From NCBI GenBank assembly GCA_021464525.1, contig JADRCO010000708.1, forward strand, positions 1 to 27,853: DNA of 27,853 bases, in the 5' to 3' direction. Numbering within the stretch: the stretch's first letter is position 1; every line of letters begins with the position of its first letter. This DNA is from Rhizophagus sp. LPA8_4_AMF (lineage: Eukaryota > Glomeromycota > Glomeromycetes > Glomerales > Glomeraceae). Both the position numbers and the translations under genes were made by a program. Shown one piece after another: positions 1-9,381 of this stretch. The notes under the pieces were generated by a model. It was not told the DNA's origin. It was given only the letters and a program-made list of their open reading frames with translations, and searched no databases.

Positions 1-357
1 ATAAAAAATACTCCAAAATGTTATATAGATTTAATGAAAAGATGTTGGGATTCAAATCCTTTCAATAGACCAACCATAATAATGCTTGAAAATATTATAT
101 CTGAATGGGTAAGAAGCATTATAGAATATTATAGAGTGAACTGGGATGGAAATTATATTTATTTAGTACCTGATATTAATGGTCAATTAAAAGATGATAT
201 GGAAGAATTTGTAGAAGCAGACAAAGCTTCATTACAAGGACAAGCAAATACTTCTATTATACAATCTCATCCACGAGCATATTATACAAGTCGCAAACTT
301 ACTGAAATTTTAGTTCAAGAAGAGACTCAGGGTCTTGATTGTATAATTGAAGATTAA
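1..357 (+). CDS. C-terminal part of a TKL-type protein kinase (5' truncated by window edge)
   Basis: The reading frame is open from base 1 and ends at a TAA at 355-357. It begins inside subdomain XI of a protein kinase: LMKRCWDSNPFNRPT matches the conserved R-C-W-(D/x)-x-x-P-x-x-R-P signature at the end of the catalytic C-lobe. After it come about 85 residues of kinase tail, including HPRAYYTSRKLTEI, a variant of the HPEAVYTSRLL tail seen in the kinase at 9382-10332. This shows the two belong to the same family. The catalytic loop and N-lobe lie outside the window, so activity cannot be judged. In this family the kinase domain is expected to phosphorylate Ser/Thr or Tyr in the cytosol; substrates are unknown. 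The tail is shorter than in the 9382 gene and ends in an acidic stretch. Confidence 0.85.
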   Translation: MKNTPKCYIDLMKRCWDSNPFNRPTIIMLENIISEWVRSIIEYYRVNWDGNYIYLVPDINGQLKDDMEEFVEADKASLQGQANTSIIQSHPRAYYTSRKLTEILVQEETQGLDCIIED

Positions 358-430
358 CAATTCTATTACTATTTATTTTTATTTGTTGGATTATTCGTCA
401 GTTATTATTTAGAAAATAATTATATTATGT

Positions 431-547
431 TATCCCATCGGTATTATGTATACACCGATGGATTTTTTTGTAAATTACTCCACCGGTATAAAAAAAGTAT
501 AAATAAGTATAAAATCCATCGGTGTATACGTCATACACAATGAGATA
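431..547. repeat. Foldback hairpin 1 (CCATCGGT motif family)
   Basis: Arms 448-466 and 511-529 are perfect 19 bp inverted repeats (core gtatacaccgatgg). Looser pairing continues outward to about 431 and 547. The left arm is itself a small palindrome, ccatcggt at 435-442 facing accgatgg at 454-461. It starts about 75 bp after the kinase stop codon, so it could lie in that gene's 3' UTR. No coding potential. Confidence 0.75.
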
Positions 548-551
548 AGCC

Positions 552-667
552 TGTTATTCCATGGGTATCTAATAAATACTCCATATACACCGATGCCCCC
601 TCCCTTCGGGGGGCCCCCAAGGCATCGGTGAATATTTCAGTTATTAATTGATACCCATGGAATAACA
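552..667. repeat. Foldback hairpin 2, adjacent to hairpin 1
   Basis: Outer arms 553-569 (gttattccatgggtatc) and 650-666 are perfect 17 bp inverted repeats, extended by one further pair. Inner arms 588-597 (caccgatgcc) and 621-630 are perfect 10 bp inverted repeats around a G/C-rich loop. It carries the same caccgatg core as the neighbouring hairpin, so the two look like related short foldback or MITE-like elements. No target-site duplication was recognised. Confidence 0.75.
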
Positions 668-1194
668 AGTATTTATTTTACCATTATTATAAAAAGTAAA
701 CATTATTGTATACATATATGATAGTAATTATTGAAGCAATGTTTATTCATATTTTTATTTTTCATTTGCAATTTGTTTCAAACCCATATTTCTAAAATAC
801 TATACTATTGTTATTAAAAAATTATTATTTTTTATAATAGTTGTGGTACATTTCACCAAAGTCCGTTTTACAGAAACCCATTTTGCCAAAGTGATTTCAC
901 TAGTATTTCACTGAAGAGAAGTTTTCTTGAAGAGAAATTGCATCAATGGACATTTTGCTTACTCCTCTTCTCTGAATCATCTATTTTGTTGGAGGACATT
1001 TTTCCTAAAATGTTAGTGATTGACATATTTCTTTAATTAAAAATAATTTAATACAAAGAAAATAAAAAAATGTTCAAAGAGCATATTCTCTTTAAACCAT
1101 TTTATTTTTGCTTGTTTTAAAAATAAAAAAATAATATACGGTAAAAAAAAAATAAAACAATCAATAATTTTGACTTAAATTTGATAATATATTT
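668..1194. other. AT-rich spacer without a recognisable gene
   Basis: No supportable ORF. At 845-1010 there are loose repeats of a caccaaagtcc / ccaaagtgat / ggacattttgc type that could be a decayed inverted-repeat element, but neither ends nor a duplication of the target site could be fixed. Confidence 0.4.
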
Positions 1195-2040
1195 AATATC
1201 ATCATTATTTTTATGAACTGATAGCTGCGGCTTGGATTAATTTATTGATATATTTATTATCACTAGTCCAACTTATGAAATTCTGTTGAAAATGCATCGC
1301 ATTACATATGTAATTACATTTTTTACACTTATCCCTTAAACTGTAAGGGTTAAAATTAATTTTAAAAATTATTGAATTTTTAAGATATCTGAAGATCTAG
1401 TGATCATAGAAAGATGAAATTAGGTTTATTAGATTCCTCTTATTAAGGCGCATTTAATGGTAATAAATTCATATCTCCAAAATTGAAAGATAGAAAGTTT
1501 ATATTAATTTATAAATTTTTAGATTTTATTAAATATCCTATCACATAATATTTGTAGAAGGATAATTTTTATTCTATCAGATACTTCCCATTTAGACACA
1601 TCAATCGGTAGTAATTTTATATTTCTAGGGTTAATAGATAAAAAGATATTTCAATTTAAAAGATTTAGTCACTATTTGTAATGATTTATTGATCATTTAC
1701 TTTTAAAAAATCATTAACCAAATTGAACTTTTTTTTCGATTTTTACTTAGAAAATACCATAAAATTTATTAAAAAAATATTGGTTTATTTAATAAAATAT
1801 TTTAAGACATTTAAAAATGTCTTTAATTAAAAACAAAATTGCAGGCAAATTTGCCTGCAAAACAGTTTAAGGGATAATTCAAAGCCATCATGCAATATTT
1901 TGTTTCTGTATCCTGAGTTATTCCATAAATTACATGGCTTTTTCTTATCTAAATGGATAATATATTAGTAAATTAAACTAAAATTTTTTTCATTATATAA
2001 TAAAATAATTTATACTATACCTCATTTATAAGAGAATACT
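1195..2040 (-). pseudogene. Decayed kinase N-lobe exon unit, interrupted by a transposon
   Basis: On the minus strand, an exon starts after a clean acceptor (catttag, AG at 1949-1950) and reads YGITQDTETKYCMMALN. It is then cut by the element at 1332-1874 and resumes with KCKKCNYICNAMHFQQNF and a WTS linker, equivalent to the repeated exons at 10409-12268. A frame break near 1216 precedes an out-of-frame QLSVHK, and homology fades by about 1195. Upstream there is a 72 bp intron (1949-2020) with a GTATAG donor, and the preceding exon ends in LINE, matching the (x)NE ends of the array exons. Homology is lost about 2040. The N-lobe beta1-alphaC part is missing here. It is clearly a relic copy of the same module, too broken to encode a kinase. 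Confidence 0.8.
1332..1874. mobile_element. 543 bp non-autonomous TA-flanked DNA transposon (Tc1/mariner-like MITE)
   Basis: Perfect 13 bp terminal inverted repeats, tcccttaaactgt at 1332-1344 and its complement at 1862-1874, are flanked by TA on both sides (1330-1331 and 1875-1876). Removing the element brings the two halves of a kinase-family exon back together, which fixes its borders independently. It contains no ORF that could be a transposase. Near the right end is a perfect 22 bp palindrome at 1839-1860 centred on gcaggcaaatttgcctgc, and a second imperfect palindrome around 1804-1823. TA target sites are typical of the Tc1/mariner superfamily; the assignment to that superfamily is inferred. 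Confidence 0.82.
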
Positions 2041-2239
2041 TAATAAAAAGCTTGAAAGAAAGAGAAGACCTATCAGGTGGAGATTTCTTGGTTTATTAGT
2101 TTCATCTGAAGAGTTACTTATCGAAGAATTATTCAACCATGTTCAAGGTTATTTATTCGAAAACAAAAGACCTAAAGAAAAGAGAAAACAGACTCCAGAA
2201 AGATGCCTAAAAAAAGAAGAAAAAACTAATATTCATTAA
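2009..2239 (+). pseudogene. Coding-like fragment, unidentified, basic C-terminus
   Basis: A stop-to-stop frame of 76 codons with no ATG in its N-terminal part. It reads like protein rather than AT noise: a basic segment (KLERKRRPIRWRF), an acidic/leucine segment (SSEELLIEELFNHVQGYLF) and a lysine-rich end (RPKEKRKQTPER). It starts exactly where homology to the kinase unit on the opposite strand ends, so it may be the remnant of another gene or transposon joined there. I do not recognise the family. Confidence 0.35.
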
Positions 2240-2867
2240 TATAAAAAAGACTGAACCAAATTTTTTTTTTTACTTTCTGCCGAAAAAAAATAAAAAAAAA
2301 TTATCCTTTAATTCATAATTTTCATACTCTAAAAAAACTTTCACACTTTTGCTAATTTTTTTCTTACGCTCCTATTTATATTATATGTGTTATATACTCA
2401 TGACAAAACTCACATTATGATTGTATTACGTCATAATGAATAATTATTTGCATGAGTAATTTTTTTTTGCATGAAATAACTTTTATTCATATTACTGATA
2501 TGAATAATATTTAGTAAAAATTCGATGGCAAATCTGAATATAAAATATAAATTTATAAAATTAAAAGAGGCGATGCTACATAACATTTTATGTTTTTATA
2601 AATAAAGATACAAAAAATACATTACTAAGTTCTAATGATTTAACAAGTCAACAACGTTAGTTTTTTGATTTAATTATAATTCTGTTAAACCGATCAGTTA
2701 AATGTGAGATTCCGATGTATGTGACACAAAATTTGATAACTTTGTCACGAATTCCTTTATATGTAAAATTAATAAATATATTATGATCATTTTTATTATT
2801 CAATTACCGGCAAATTCAATTATTAAAGCTCCAAGCGTTGTGCGACTAACCTAGTTTGAACTTCAAT
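2240..2867. other. AT-rich spacer
   Basis: Homopolymer-rich DNA with A and T tracts at 2260-2310 and no supportable gene on either strand. Confidence 0.5.
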
Positions 2868-3059
2868 CTAATTTTGAGCCGAGGTGAAACCTGCATCTAT
2901 TCTTGCATAGCGTATTCTATTGTGATGAAATATTTCAAAAATAATTGGTTTTCGTAATAAATAAATGTTTGTGCGTGAATCTATTAAAGCGTCAAGTAAA
3001 TTAAAAGGAATTATTATTACACTGGTATTACTGATAATTATGATTTCCGTGATCATCAT
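2868..3059 (-). CDS. Short hypothetical ORF, 63 codons, unidentified
   Basis: Begins at ATG ATG and ends at a TAG at 2868-2870. The N-terminal half is a hydrophobic, isoleucine-rich run (a possible membrane segment, or just AT bias). The second half (LLDALIDSRTNIYLLRKPII, ending RYARIDAGFTSAQN) has a more convincing protein composition. There is no recognisable domain and no neighbour that suggests a function. It may be a fragment of a repeated gene. Confidence is low. Confidence 0.25.
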   Translation of the reverse strand: MMITEIIIISNTSVIIIPFNLLDALIDSRTNIYLLRKPIIFEIFHHNRIRYARIDAGFTSAQN

Positions 3060-3376
3060 CGAGATTAAAATAGTTTAAACCTTTGATTGATCAAACAATA
3101 CGCAGATAGTACGCAGATCGTCCGGATAATTTACATCCGATTTTTTTTTAAAATTTTTTTCGAATTTTAAAATTTTTTATTAATTTAATAACTGAAGGAT
3201 TCCAATTATAGCTTATTAGAATTGTCTCAATGAAACAATTATAATAATAGTTACTTAATTTATTTTGCTTATTTTATTTGCTATGATCGATACTTTTTTT
3301 TGAAATACTGTGGGCTTTTTACGTCCTCATGTTATAGTTATTCCACCACATAAGTGTGCGACAATACCGGAATTAC
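3060..3376. other. Spacer with short tandem repeat
   Basis: Contains acgcagatagt followed directly by acgcagatcgt near 3100-3121, and homopolymer runs. No gene seen. Confidence 0.4.
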
Positions 3377-4859
3377 ATGCCGAAATTAAATATAACTGAT
3401 AACTTGATACATCTCTTTTTCTCTCTTCGCTTACAATATGTCATTTCAGATTTACCTGAATTAGTATATAAAGTTATAAAAAATTTTAAGAAAGATTTTT
3501 CAACTTTACATTCATGTATCATAGTTAACAGATTATGGTGCCATATAACAATTCAATTCCATTATTATGAGAAAATCCATTTTCAACACCTACACGAAAT
3601 TATAACTTTATGGGAATTTCTTTACATAATTTTAAATGATGATTTAAAAGCAAAATTAAATGAATATAAAATTGATGATAATTTATTTTCTTCAAATACA
3701 CTATTTAATTATCCCATTTTTTTAAAAATTATTTGTATACACCAAATATTATTTATTCTATTGAAAAGTGGTCTATAATTAGAACTTTAAAAGAACTTGA
3801 AGATAGCTCAGTATTTAAATTTAAGAGATTAATTCACACGTCATAAATTAAAAATTTATTGAAAATTAAGTAAACTTGCATACATTTGTCTATGGTGACT
3901 ATGATGCCTATATAGATGATATGCTTGAATTAATGTTACAATACCCAGGTTTCCTTCATATATTAGAAATTTATCCCTCCGTTTTGTTGGTTCCTCATTT
4001 AGCCATGATAAAAATCGTATATCACAAATAATTAATTTACGTCAATATCTAAAAAATTACATTAGGTTATAATAGTTTTCCTTTATATCAATCATTGTTT
4101 CAAAAGACCATAATCATTCAGTACTTTAAATACAATCATCTTATATTGCATCAAATTTAAGGGTATAACCAATTTTAGACAGAGTATTTGAACAATTAAA
4201 CGTTTTAGAATCTGTTCATATCATTTATTGTAATTTACTGAATACTGGTTTGATTCAACAAATAATTATATACTTAAATGAACCATTGGTGATCATAGAA
4301 TTAATTACAAAATATTGTAAAAGTATCAAATTTCTTGATTCAAATGTACTTAAAAATCAGATTAATTCTCCAGCACTCAATTTAATTAAAAATGTAAAAC
4401 AGAATCTTAATCATCTTTCTATATATGCCTGTAGTGATATATATTCAACTGGTATTACTCTTAGTTCAACTATATTACGAAATTTAGGTCAAATACTTCC
4501 TCTTAAATTAGAATATTTAAGTTTGGTTATTATTGTTAATATAATATTAATTTAGATGATTTTGAATATTCTTAAAAAATTCTCAGAATCTTTTGATAAT
4601 AAGGCAGATAATAATAGGGAAGCTCAGGATATCATTTTATCCTATATAAAAGAATATATTATAAAACGAAAAGAGCCAATTATTTTGCTATTATTAATAC
4701 CATTAACAGTGAATTAGATAATATAAACTATTGGGATGGAAGATTATTGGTTTCATTGGATGAAGTGAAAGAATTTGAGTTAAAATTCATAAATATGAAG
4801 ATTTATTCATTGATAGTAAATTAAAATTTATAGAAGAATTGGAGGATATAAGGGTTTAA
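3377..4859 (+). pseudogene. Broken F-box protein gene
   Basis: The first frame (to 3778) contains LPELVYKVIKNFKKDFSTLH then SCIIVNRLWCHITI, which is an F-box core (LPxELxxxIxxxFxxDxxTLxSCxxVNRxWC). The reading then breaks. TFVYGDYDAYIDDMLELMLQ is readable near 3880-3950 in another frame, 4250-4555 is again open with leucine-rich sequence (LIKNVKQNLNHLSIYACSD), and a recognisable C-terminus (FIEELEDIRV) ends at a TAA at 4857-4859. It therefore spans the full length of a family member but has several frameshifts and stops. It belongs to a different subfamily from the two intact F-box genes in this window. Intact relatives are expected to link substrates to an SCF ubiquitin ligase. Confidence 0.8.
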
Positions 4860-5933
4860 TATTAATTTTAGAAAATTTTATAATTTCATAAAGTCAACTT
4901 TACTGTTCTTTAAAATTTTGATAATTATATATATTATTAAGAAAATAAACAACTCTAAAATATCAGTTATATTAATAGTTATTTATTAATTAAATATCTA
5001 AATTTTTGTTTTTCGCAAATCAATAATAAATGTGATACACTTATTTTTATACGATAAATTTGATAATTTTTACATCCCATTTTTTAAAATTGTAATCGTG
5101 CTTTAATTCTGGCCAGAATTACAATTATATTTTTGTGTAAATCATGCGACAGATCCCGTACTATACATTCTTAACACTATAATTAACAGAATCATAATTA
5201 AAATCTTTAATTGCCCCATCTCTCTCATAAATAGCGGATTTTGCGTAGGATTATTAAACATATAAACAAAAGGTGGGTTTGGCAATATATATAGCGGAGA
5301 ATGGATAATAAAGATATCTTTTCCTTCCATCAGCAACTTATATCTTAAAAAAATGTCATTATACAAATCAATACTTTTAATTTTAAGTGATCTTAAAGGA
5401 GGGGGTTAAAAAGCTCTAACAGAATTGACAGAATAATCGAAATCATTTTATCTTACTCATTAGTAAAATAAGTGTAGTAATTATTCTTTCGAAACTTTTC
5501 TAGCAAACCCATCCATTGACTTCATTTTAACTTTTGAAATCCATGATAATTTTCAACTTTTTCTTTTATAGAAGTAGTCATTTTCAAGTTAAGTATATAG
5601 ATATTATTAAAAAAGCCAAAAAATGAAAGGCATCAGTACCTTATTTCTTTTTAAATTTTTTGCTTCGTTCGAGACATTCTATTTGAACATATAAGTATAA
5701 GAAAAGATACAGTGAAAAAAATATAGTTTAAAATAGTTCATTGATGAGTTTATTTATTCTCACAAGACCATGATCATGAGTGTCTACATAATAATAACTC
5801 AGTTATTGTAAAAAATTGTGTATTTTTTACTATATCTTATTTTAATTTTTAATTTATTATGCCAATTTATTATCTAAAGATGTAAATTAGGAACTTCGCA
5901 ATTCAATAATATTTCAACCCACCTACCCAATAA
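4860..5933. other. Intergenic spacer between F-box pseudogene and F-box gene
   Basis: No supportable gene. A perfect 18 bp palindrome, taattctggccagaatta, lies at 5104-5121. A purine stretch ggaggggg lies near 5398-5406. The 74-codon frame at 5142-5366 (-) has no family features and is treated as chance. Confidence 0.5.
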
Positions 5934-7388
5934 CTATAATATATTATATTCTTTATCTTTGAACTTTATAACTTTAAATTTCTTAATAACGCCTAATTTA
6001 ATATATTTGTTAATTATTTCAATATTTTCATCATTTGTACCTAAGCTATTTGCATCGTAATTAACAAACCCTAATGAAAATGATTTTTGTGGTCTACGAT
6101 CTGTCCATTTTATAAAAAAAGACTCTAATTCTTCTGAAAGTAACTCGAATTGATGCTCTTTAAATTTACGATATAATAACAATTCATGAATATTTTGTGA
6201 ATATTCCACAAATATTTCCAATGCTTCTTTTTCACGTAAGAATTTCCTTCCACACCAAATTTTAATACTTTCTAAATTTTTACAACTATTGAAAATTATT
6301 TTTAATGTTTCCAATTCATTATATTCAATTCCAGTAGAAAGTTTTCCAAGATTTGGACAGAACTTAGCAATAGCTAAATTCAATGAATTATCACTATCGC
6401 ATGTAATCTCACTTATATAAATTTCTTTTAAATTTTTCCCATTGTTTTCTAAGAATATTATTAATAACCCATTTTTCGGATATTTTTTTGGAATTTTTAA
6501 AACTTGTAATTGTGGAAAAATGGCATATTGTAACTTTTCAAAATATTCATCTTGATCAAATGATAAATTAAGCTCCTGTAAATTTGAGAAATTGGCAATA
6601 GATGATAATGAAAAATATCTATTTCTTCCATAAATATCCAATTTAATTAAAGTATTAGGAATTTTTGACATTAATGATGGTAAAATTATACTTGTCAGTC
6701 CATCAACTGTCAGACCATAATAAAGCGCCATATTAAACCATTTCAAATTTCTCTGAACAGAAATTAAATCTGCTATTCCATTCGAAATAATTATATCAAA
6801 TTCTATATTAAGCGATTGTATATTATAACATGTTTTAGATAGTTGATAAAATAATTCGGTGGGAATGTTTGAACTACAGTATAATATTGTGAGATTTTTT
6901 AAACTATCTTTTGCTCCAGGATATAAATTAAAAGTCGTATTTGGAAATGAGTGAATAGTTAAACTTCTTAAAGAAGAGATTTCTTTCATGAACATTTGAA
7001 ATATTTCCTGCGCCACTAAAAGTGTATAATTTTTAAACCTTTGTGGTGAAATATATTGTTGCTTTTTAAGAAGCTTGCCAATTTTGATATAAACTTGATT
7101 AACTGATAAAACTTTACAAAATGATGCATAATTGAAAGTGGGAGGTTTTAAATTTGGGGTTGAAATAACAATTCCATTATTATATAAAATTTCTTTTGAC
7201 TCGTTTGGAAGACAAGCAATTAATGTACTAAAGTTCGAAGTACTATAATTCTGAACATTCCTCCAAAAAATTCTCACAGAAACATCACACCAATAACGAT
7301 TAACTAATATGCATGAATGTAAAGTAAATTTGTCATCTTCTAAGTGTTCAAAAATCTCGTTCAAGCAATCAGCAAGAAGTTGAGACAT
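5934..7388 (-). CDS. F-box / leucine-rich repeat protein (paralogue A)
   Basis: A single uninterrupted frame of 484 codons starting at MSQLLADCLNEIFEHLEDDK. Residues about 4-47 are an F-box: LADCLNEIFEHL, then TLHSCILVNRYWCDVSVRIF with the SC-x-x-VN-x-x-W-C core. The rest is leucine-rich with irregular LxxLxIxxC/N-type repeats (for example LIKLDIYGRN, NLQELNLSF, NLKEIYISE, CKNLESIKIW), as expected of an LRR substrate-recognition domain. By family knowledge, the F-box binds Skp1 in an SCF E3 ubiquitin ligase and the LRR part chooses the substrate; the substrate is unknown. It is roughly four-fifths identical by eye to the gene at 23771-25237, which lies in the opposite orientation, and the upstream sequences are related too. 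The start is set by alignment with that paralogue. No intron is needed. Confidence 0.92.
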   Translation of the reverse strand: MSQLLADCLNEIFEHLEDDKFTLHSCILVNRYWCDVSVRIFWRNVQNYSTSNFSTLIACLPNESKEILYNNGIVISTPNLKPPTFNYASFCKVLSVNQVYIKIGKLLKKQQYISPQRFKNYTLLVAQEIFQMFMKEISSLRSLTIHSFPNTTFNLYPGAKDSLKNLTILYCSSNIPTELFYQLSKTCYNIQSLNIEFDIIISNGIADLISVQRNLKWFNMALYYGLTVDGLTSIILPSLMSKIPNTLIKLDIYGRNRYFSLSSIANFSNLQELNLSFDQDEYFEKLQYAIFPQLQVLKIPKKYPKNGLLIIFLENNGKNLKEIYISEITCDSDNSLNLAIAKFCPNLGKLSTGIEYNELETLKIIFNSCKNLESIKIWCGRKFLREKEALEIFVEYSQNIHELLLYRKFKEHQFELLSEELESFFIKWTDRRPQKSFSLGFVNYDANSLGTNDENIEIINKYIKLGVIKKFKVIKFKDKEYNIL

Positions 7389-7512
7389 TGTTTAAAAATA
7401 TAACGAAAAAAAGTTTTAAAATTTTAATTTAAAACGAATGTCGTTTTTAAGTTGTGTTGGTTGTGTTACAAACATAAGGTCATGCGGTCATCTTAATTAT
7501 CATGTGATGGAT
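7389..7512 (-). promoter_or_regulatory. Upstream region of F-box gene A, conserved with paralogue B
   Basis: Read on the minus strand, this stretch matches the 120 bp before the start of the F-box gene at 23771. The best block is catgacctt(t)atgtttgtaacac (here 7463-7484, complement), followed by a catcacatga-like segment further upstream (about 7499-7508). The block lies about 75 bp before the ATG here and about 68 bp in the paralogue. This could be promoter conservation or simply the extent of the duplicated segment. Confidence 0.45.
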
Positions 7513-7542
7513 TGAATAATAAGCACAAAATTATGACATGCC

Positions 7543-7584
7543 GAGCTGATTAAAAAGATGGTTGGTCTGGCAAAAGATCAGCTC
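7543..7584. repeat. Short hairpin upstream of F-box gene A
   Basis: gagctgat at 7543-7550 and its complement atcagctc at 7577-7584 form an 8 bp stem. Hairpins also occur at 13693-13735 and 23567-23630, the latter at a similar place upstream of F-box gene B. Confidence 0.4.
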
Positions 7585-7639
7585 AGTGCTGACAAAATTT
7601 AAGTTTAGCGTAGCTTTAAAAAAAATTTTTTAGTTTTTA

Positions 7640-8096
7640 GTTTTTAGTTTTTACTAGAAAATTTTTTCGTGAATTTTTTTCCTTCTTTCATTGGATTTTT
7701 TCATAAAATAAATTTCTTGGTAGAGAATTATTTTTTTTAATATAGGTAAAGCTGGAAATTTTTTTTTAATAAAGATTTTTTTTTTGAAAAATTTCGTTAG
7801 ATAATTTTTTTATTGTAGGGGAATTTCTTTTAATAGAGGATTTTTTTTTTTTTGATAGATAATTTCATTAAAAAATTTTAATAAAGAGATTTTTTTTGAC
7901 GGATAATTTCGTTGGAAAAATTTTTTTTAGGAGAGATTTTTTTTGATAGATAATTTCACTATAATTTCATTAGAAATTTTTTTTTTTAATAGAGATGAGT
8001 TTTTTTTAACAAAGAATTTCACAGAGAATTTTTTAATAGGGAAGATTTTTTTTTTTCTTTTGATAGATCATTTCGTTAGTAAATTTTTTAATAGGG

Positions 8097-8130
<34 letters not shown>

Positions 8131-8345
8131 TTTTGTTAATAATTTTTTTTTTTTTTTTTTTTTTTTGATAGATCATTTCGGTAAAGATTTTTTTTTTTTA
8201 ATAGGAGGGAGGTTTTTTTGATAAAGAAATTGGTTTGAGAATTTTTTTATGGGTAAGAATCTTTTTTGAATTTTTTTTTAGTAGGAAAATGTGTTTTTTT
8301 GATGGAAGATTTTCGTTAGAAATTTTTTCTTTAATAGGCGATATT
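7640..8345. repeat. T-rich degenerate minisatellite
   Basis: About 700 bp of imperfect tandem units of very roughly 45-60 bp with the pattern long T run, gatagataatttcgttag, a(a)attttttt, aatagggagattt, T run. T runs reach 28 bases (8101-8128) and 24 bases (8143-8166). The open frames at 7943-8221 and 8235-8429 (+) are phenylalanine-rich by-products of the T runs and are not genes. Confidence 0.7.
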
Positions 8346-8373
8346 TTTTTGATAATTTTGTTGGTTGAAAAGT

Positions 8374-8706
8374 ATTTACAGTTGGAGCTAGTAATAAATA
8401 TTTTGACCTTTTACTTTTTAAATCATTAGTAATTAAATTAATTCCAGTACCGGCTGATCCAGTAATGAAAAAATATGGATGTTTGTTTTTTTGATGACTT
8501 GGGCCTAGAATATTACGAATTATAGAATGAGCATTTAACTGATCATTTGGAAGAATTAATGCATTACAATGGGAATAAATGGGAGGATCAATTTGTAAGG
8601 AATTAAGTTGTATGGTAAGAAGTTCTGTTATAGAAACTGGTATTATAGATTGTAAATTATTAATTAAAGATTCTAATAAATTATTAAATTGAAGATTTAG
8701 CTTTAG
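8374..8706 (-). pseudogene. Fragment of a PIF1-like DNA helicase with damaged Walker A
   Basis: The minus-strand frame starts right after a stop (8707-8709) and reads QIDPPIYSHCNALILPNDQL, then HPYFFITGSAGTG, INLITNDLKSKRSKYLLLAP and T. The order of a hydrophobic strand, GSAGTG, a basic linker and LLLAPT is that of motif I and the following strand (normally GSAGTGKS... and APTG) in PIF1/RRM3-type 5'-3' helicases. The catalytic lysine and serine directly after GSAGTG are missing, consistent with a 4-residue in-frame loss. Homology ends where the T-rich minisatellite begins. PIF1-like genes are common in some fungal genomes, sometimes within Helitrons; no Helitron ends were seen. It cannot encode a working helicase. 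Confidence 0.7.
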
Positions 8707-8709
8707 TTA

Positions 8710-9262
8710 TTGTAAACATAAAAACCGATAAATATTTATATAAATAATTGATTTTGAAAATATATACGGATAAATAATTGAAGAAAAACAATTCACATAT
8801 AATATTCAGAATTTTTTTAAAATATCAGAAACAGATATCATAATCTGTTGATTAAGTTAAGTGAAGGTTGTGAGTATACTAATTATGAAAATGGAAATTA
8901 TATAATCGAATTTACGAAAAATGAAACGTATGGTATTAAATATAAAAGATTAATTAAAATGAAAGGACAAAAAGCAATATCTTCATTAGTTACGACCTAT
9001 AGTTCTGGTAAAATGATTTGCAGTTCTGGTCACGGGTTATGATATTAACGTTTAGAATGAATAATATCGATATATACAGTAAATCAAAATATTCAAAAGA
9101 TTAAACCTATATTTATATTAGGATCAAAATTATACACATGAAAAAGGTTCATTATTTATCAATTCACATATTTTAGTTTAATTTATTTAATATCAATAAT
9201 AATTAATAATATAGTAAATATAAATATAATGTTGCTGTCATTCTTTAAGTGTTTTTTACTGA
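8710..9262. other. Spacer with one coding-like fragment (see next entry)
   Basis: Apart from the fragment at 8816-9042, this is AT-rich DNA with no recognisable feature. Confidence 0.4.
8816..9042 (+). pseudogene. Coding-like fragment, unidentified
   Basis: A stop-bounded frame ending at TGA 9040-9042 with protein-like composition (LSEGCEYTNYENGNYIIEF, then KNETYGIKYKRLIKMKGQKA). No ATG lies near the 5' end, and no domain is recognised. It may be a remnant of a larger gene. Confidence 0.3.
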
Positions 9263-9358
9263 TTAATTAATACTTGAAGATTTCATATTCATTATATCAT
9301 CGTTATTTTCATAATAATCATTGAAGTTTTTTGATTCGGGAAGATTACTAACATCAAT
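9263..9358 (-). pseudogene. Relic of a second kinase tail, downstream of the kinase gene
   Basis: The 32-codon stretch contains NLPESKNFNDYYENNDDIMN, closely matching the tail NLPEPKNSDDYYENTDNIIS of the kinase just upstream at 9382-10332. It ends at a TAA at 9263-9265. It lies beyond that gene's inferred stop and is out of context, so it is probably the leftover of a tandem duplication of the kinase 3' end. Confidence 0.6.
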
Positions 9359-9381
9359 ATATTAGTACATATTAGTACGTT

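Noticed and set aside
5142-5366. 74-codon minus-strand frame
   Set aside because: No motif, no homologous look, AT-rich spacer; considered chance.
7943-8429. Two plus-strand open frames rich in Phe
   Set aside because: They are products of long T runs in a minisatellite, with low-complexity composition and no domain.
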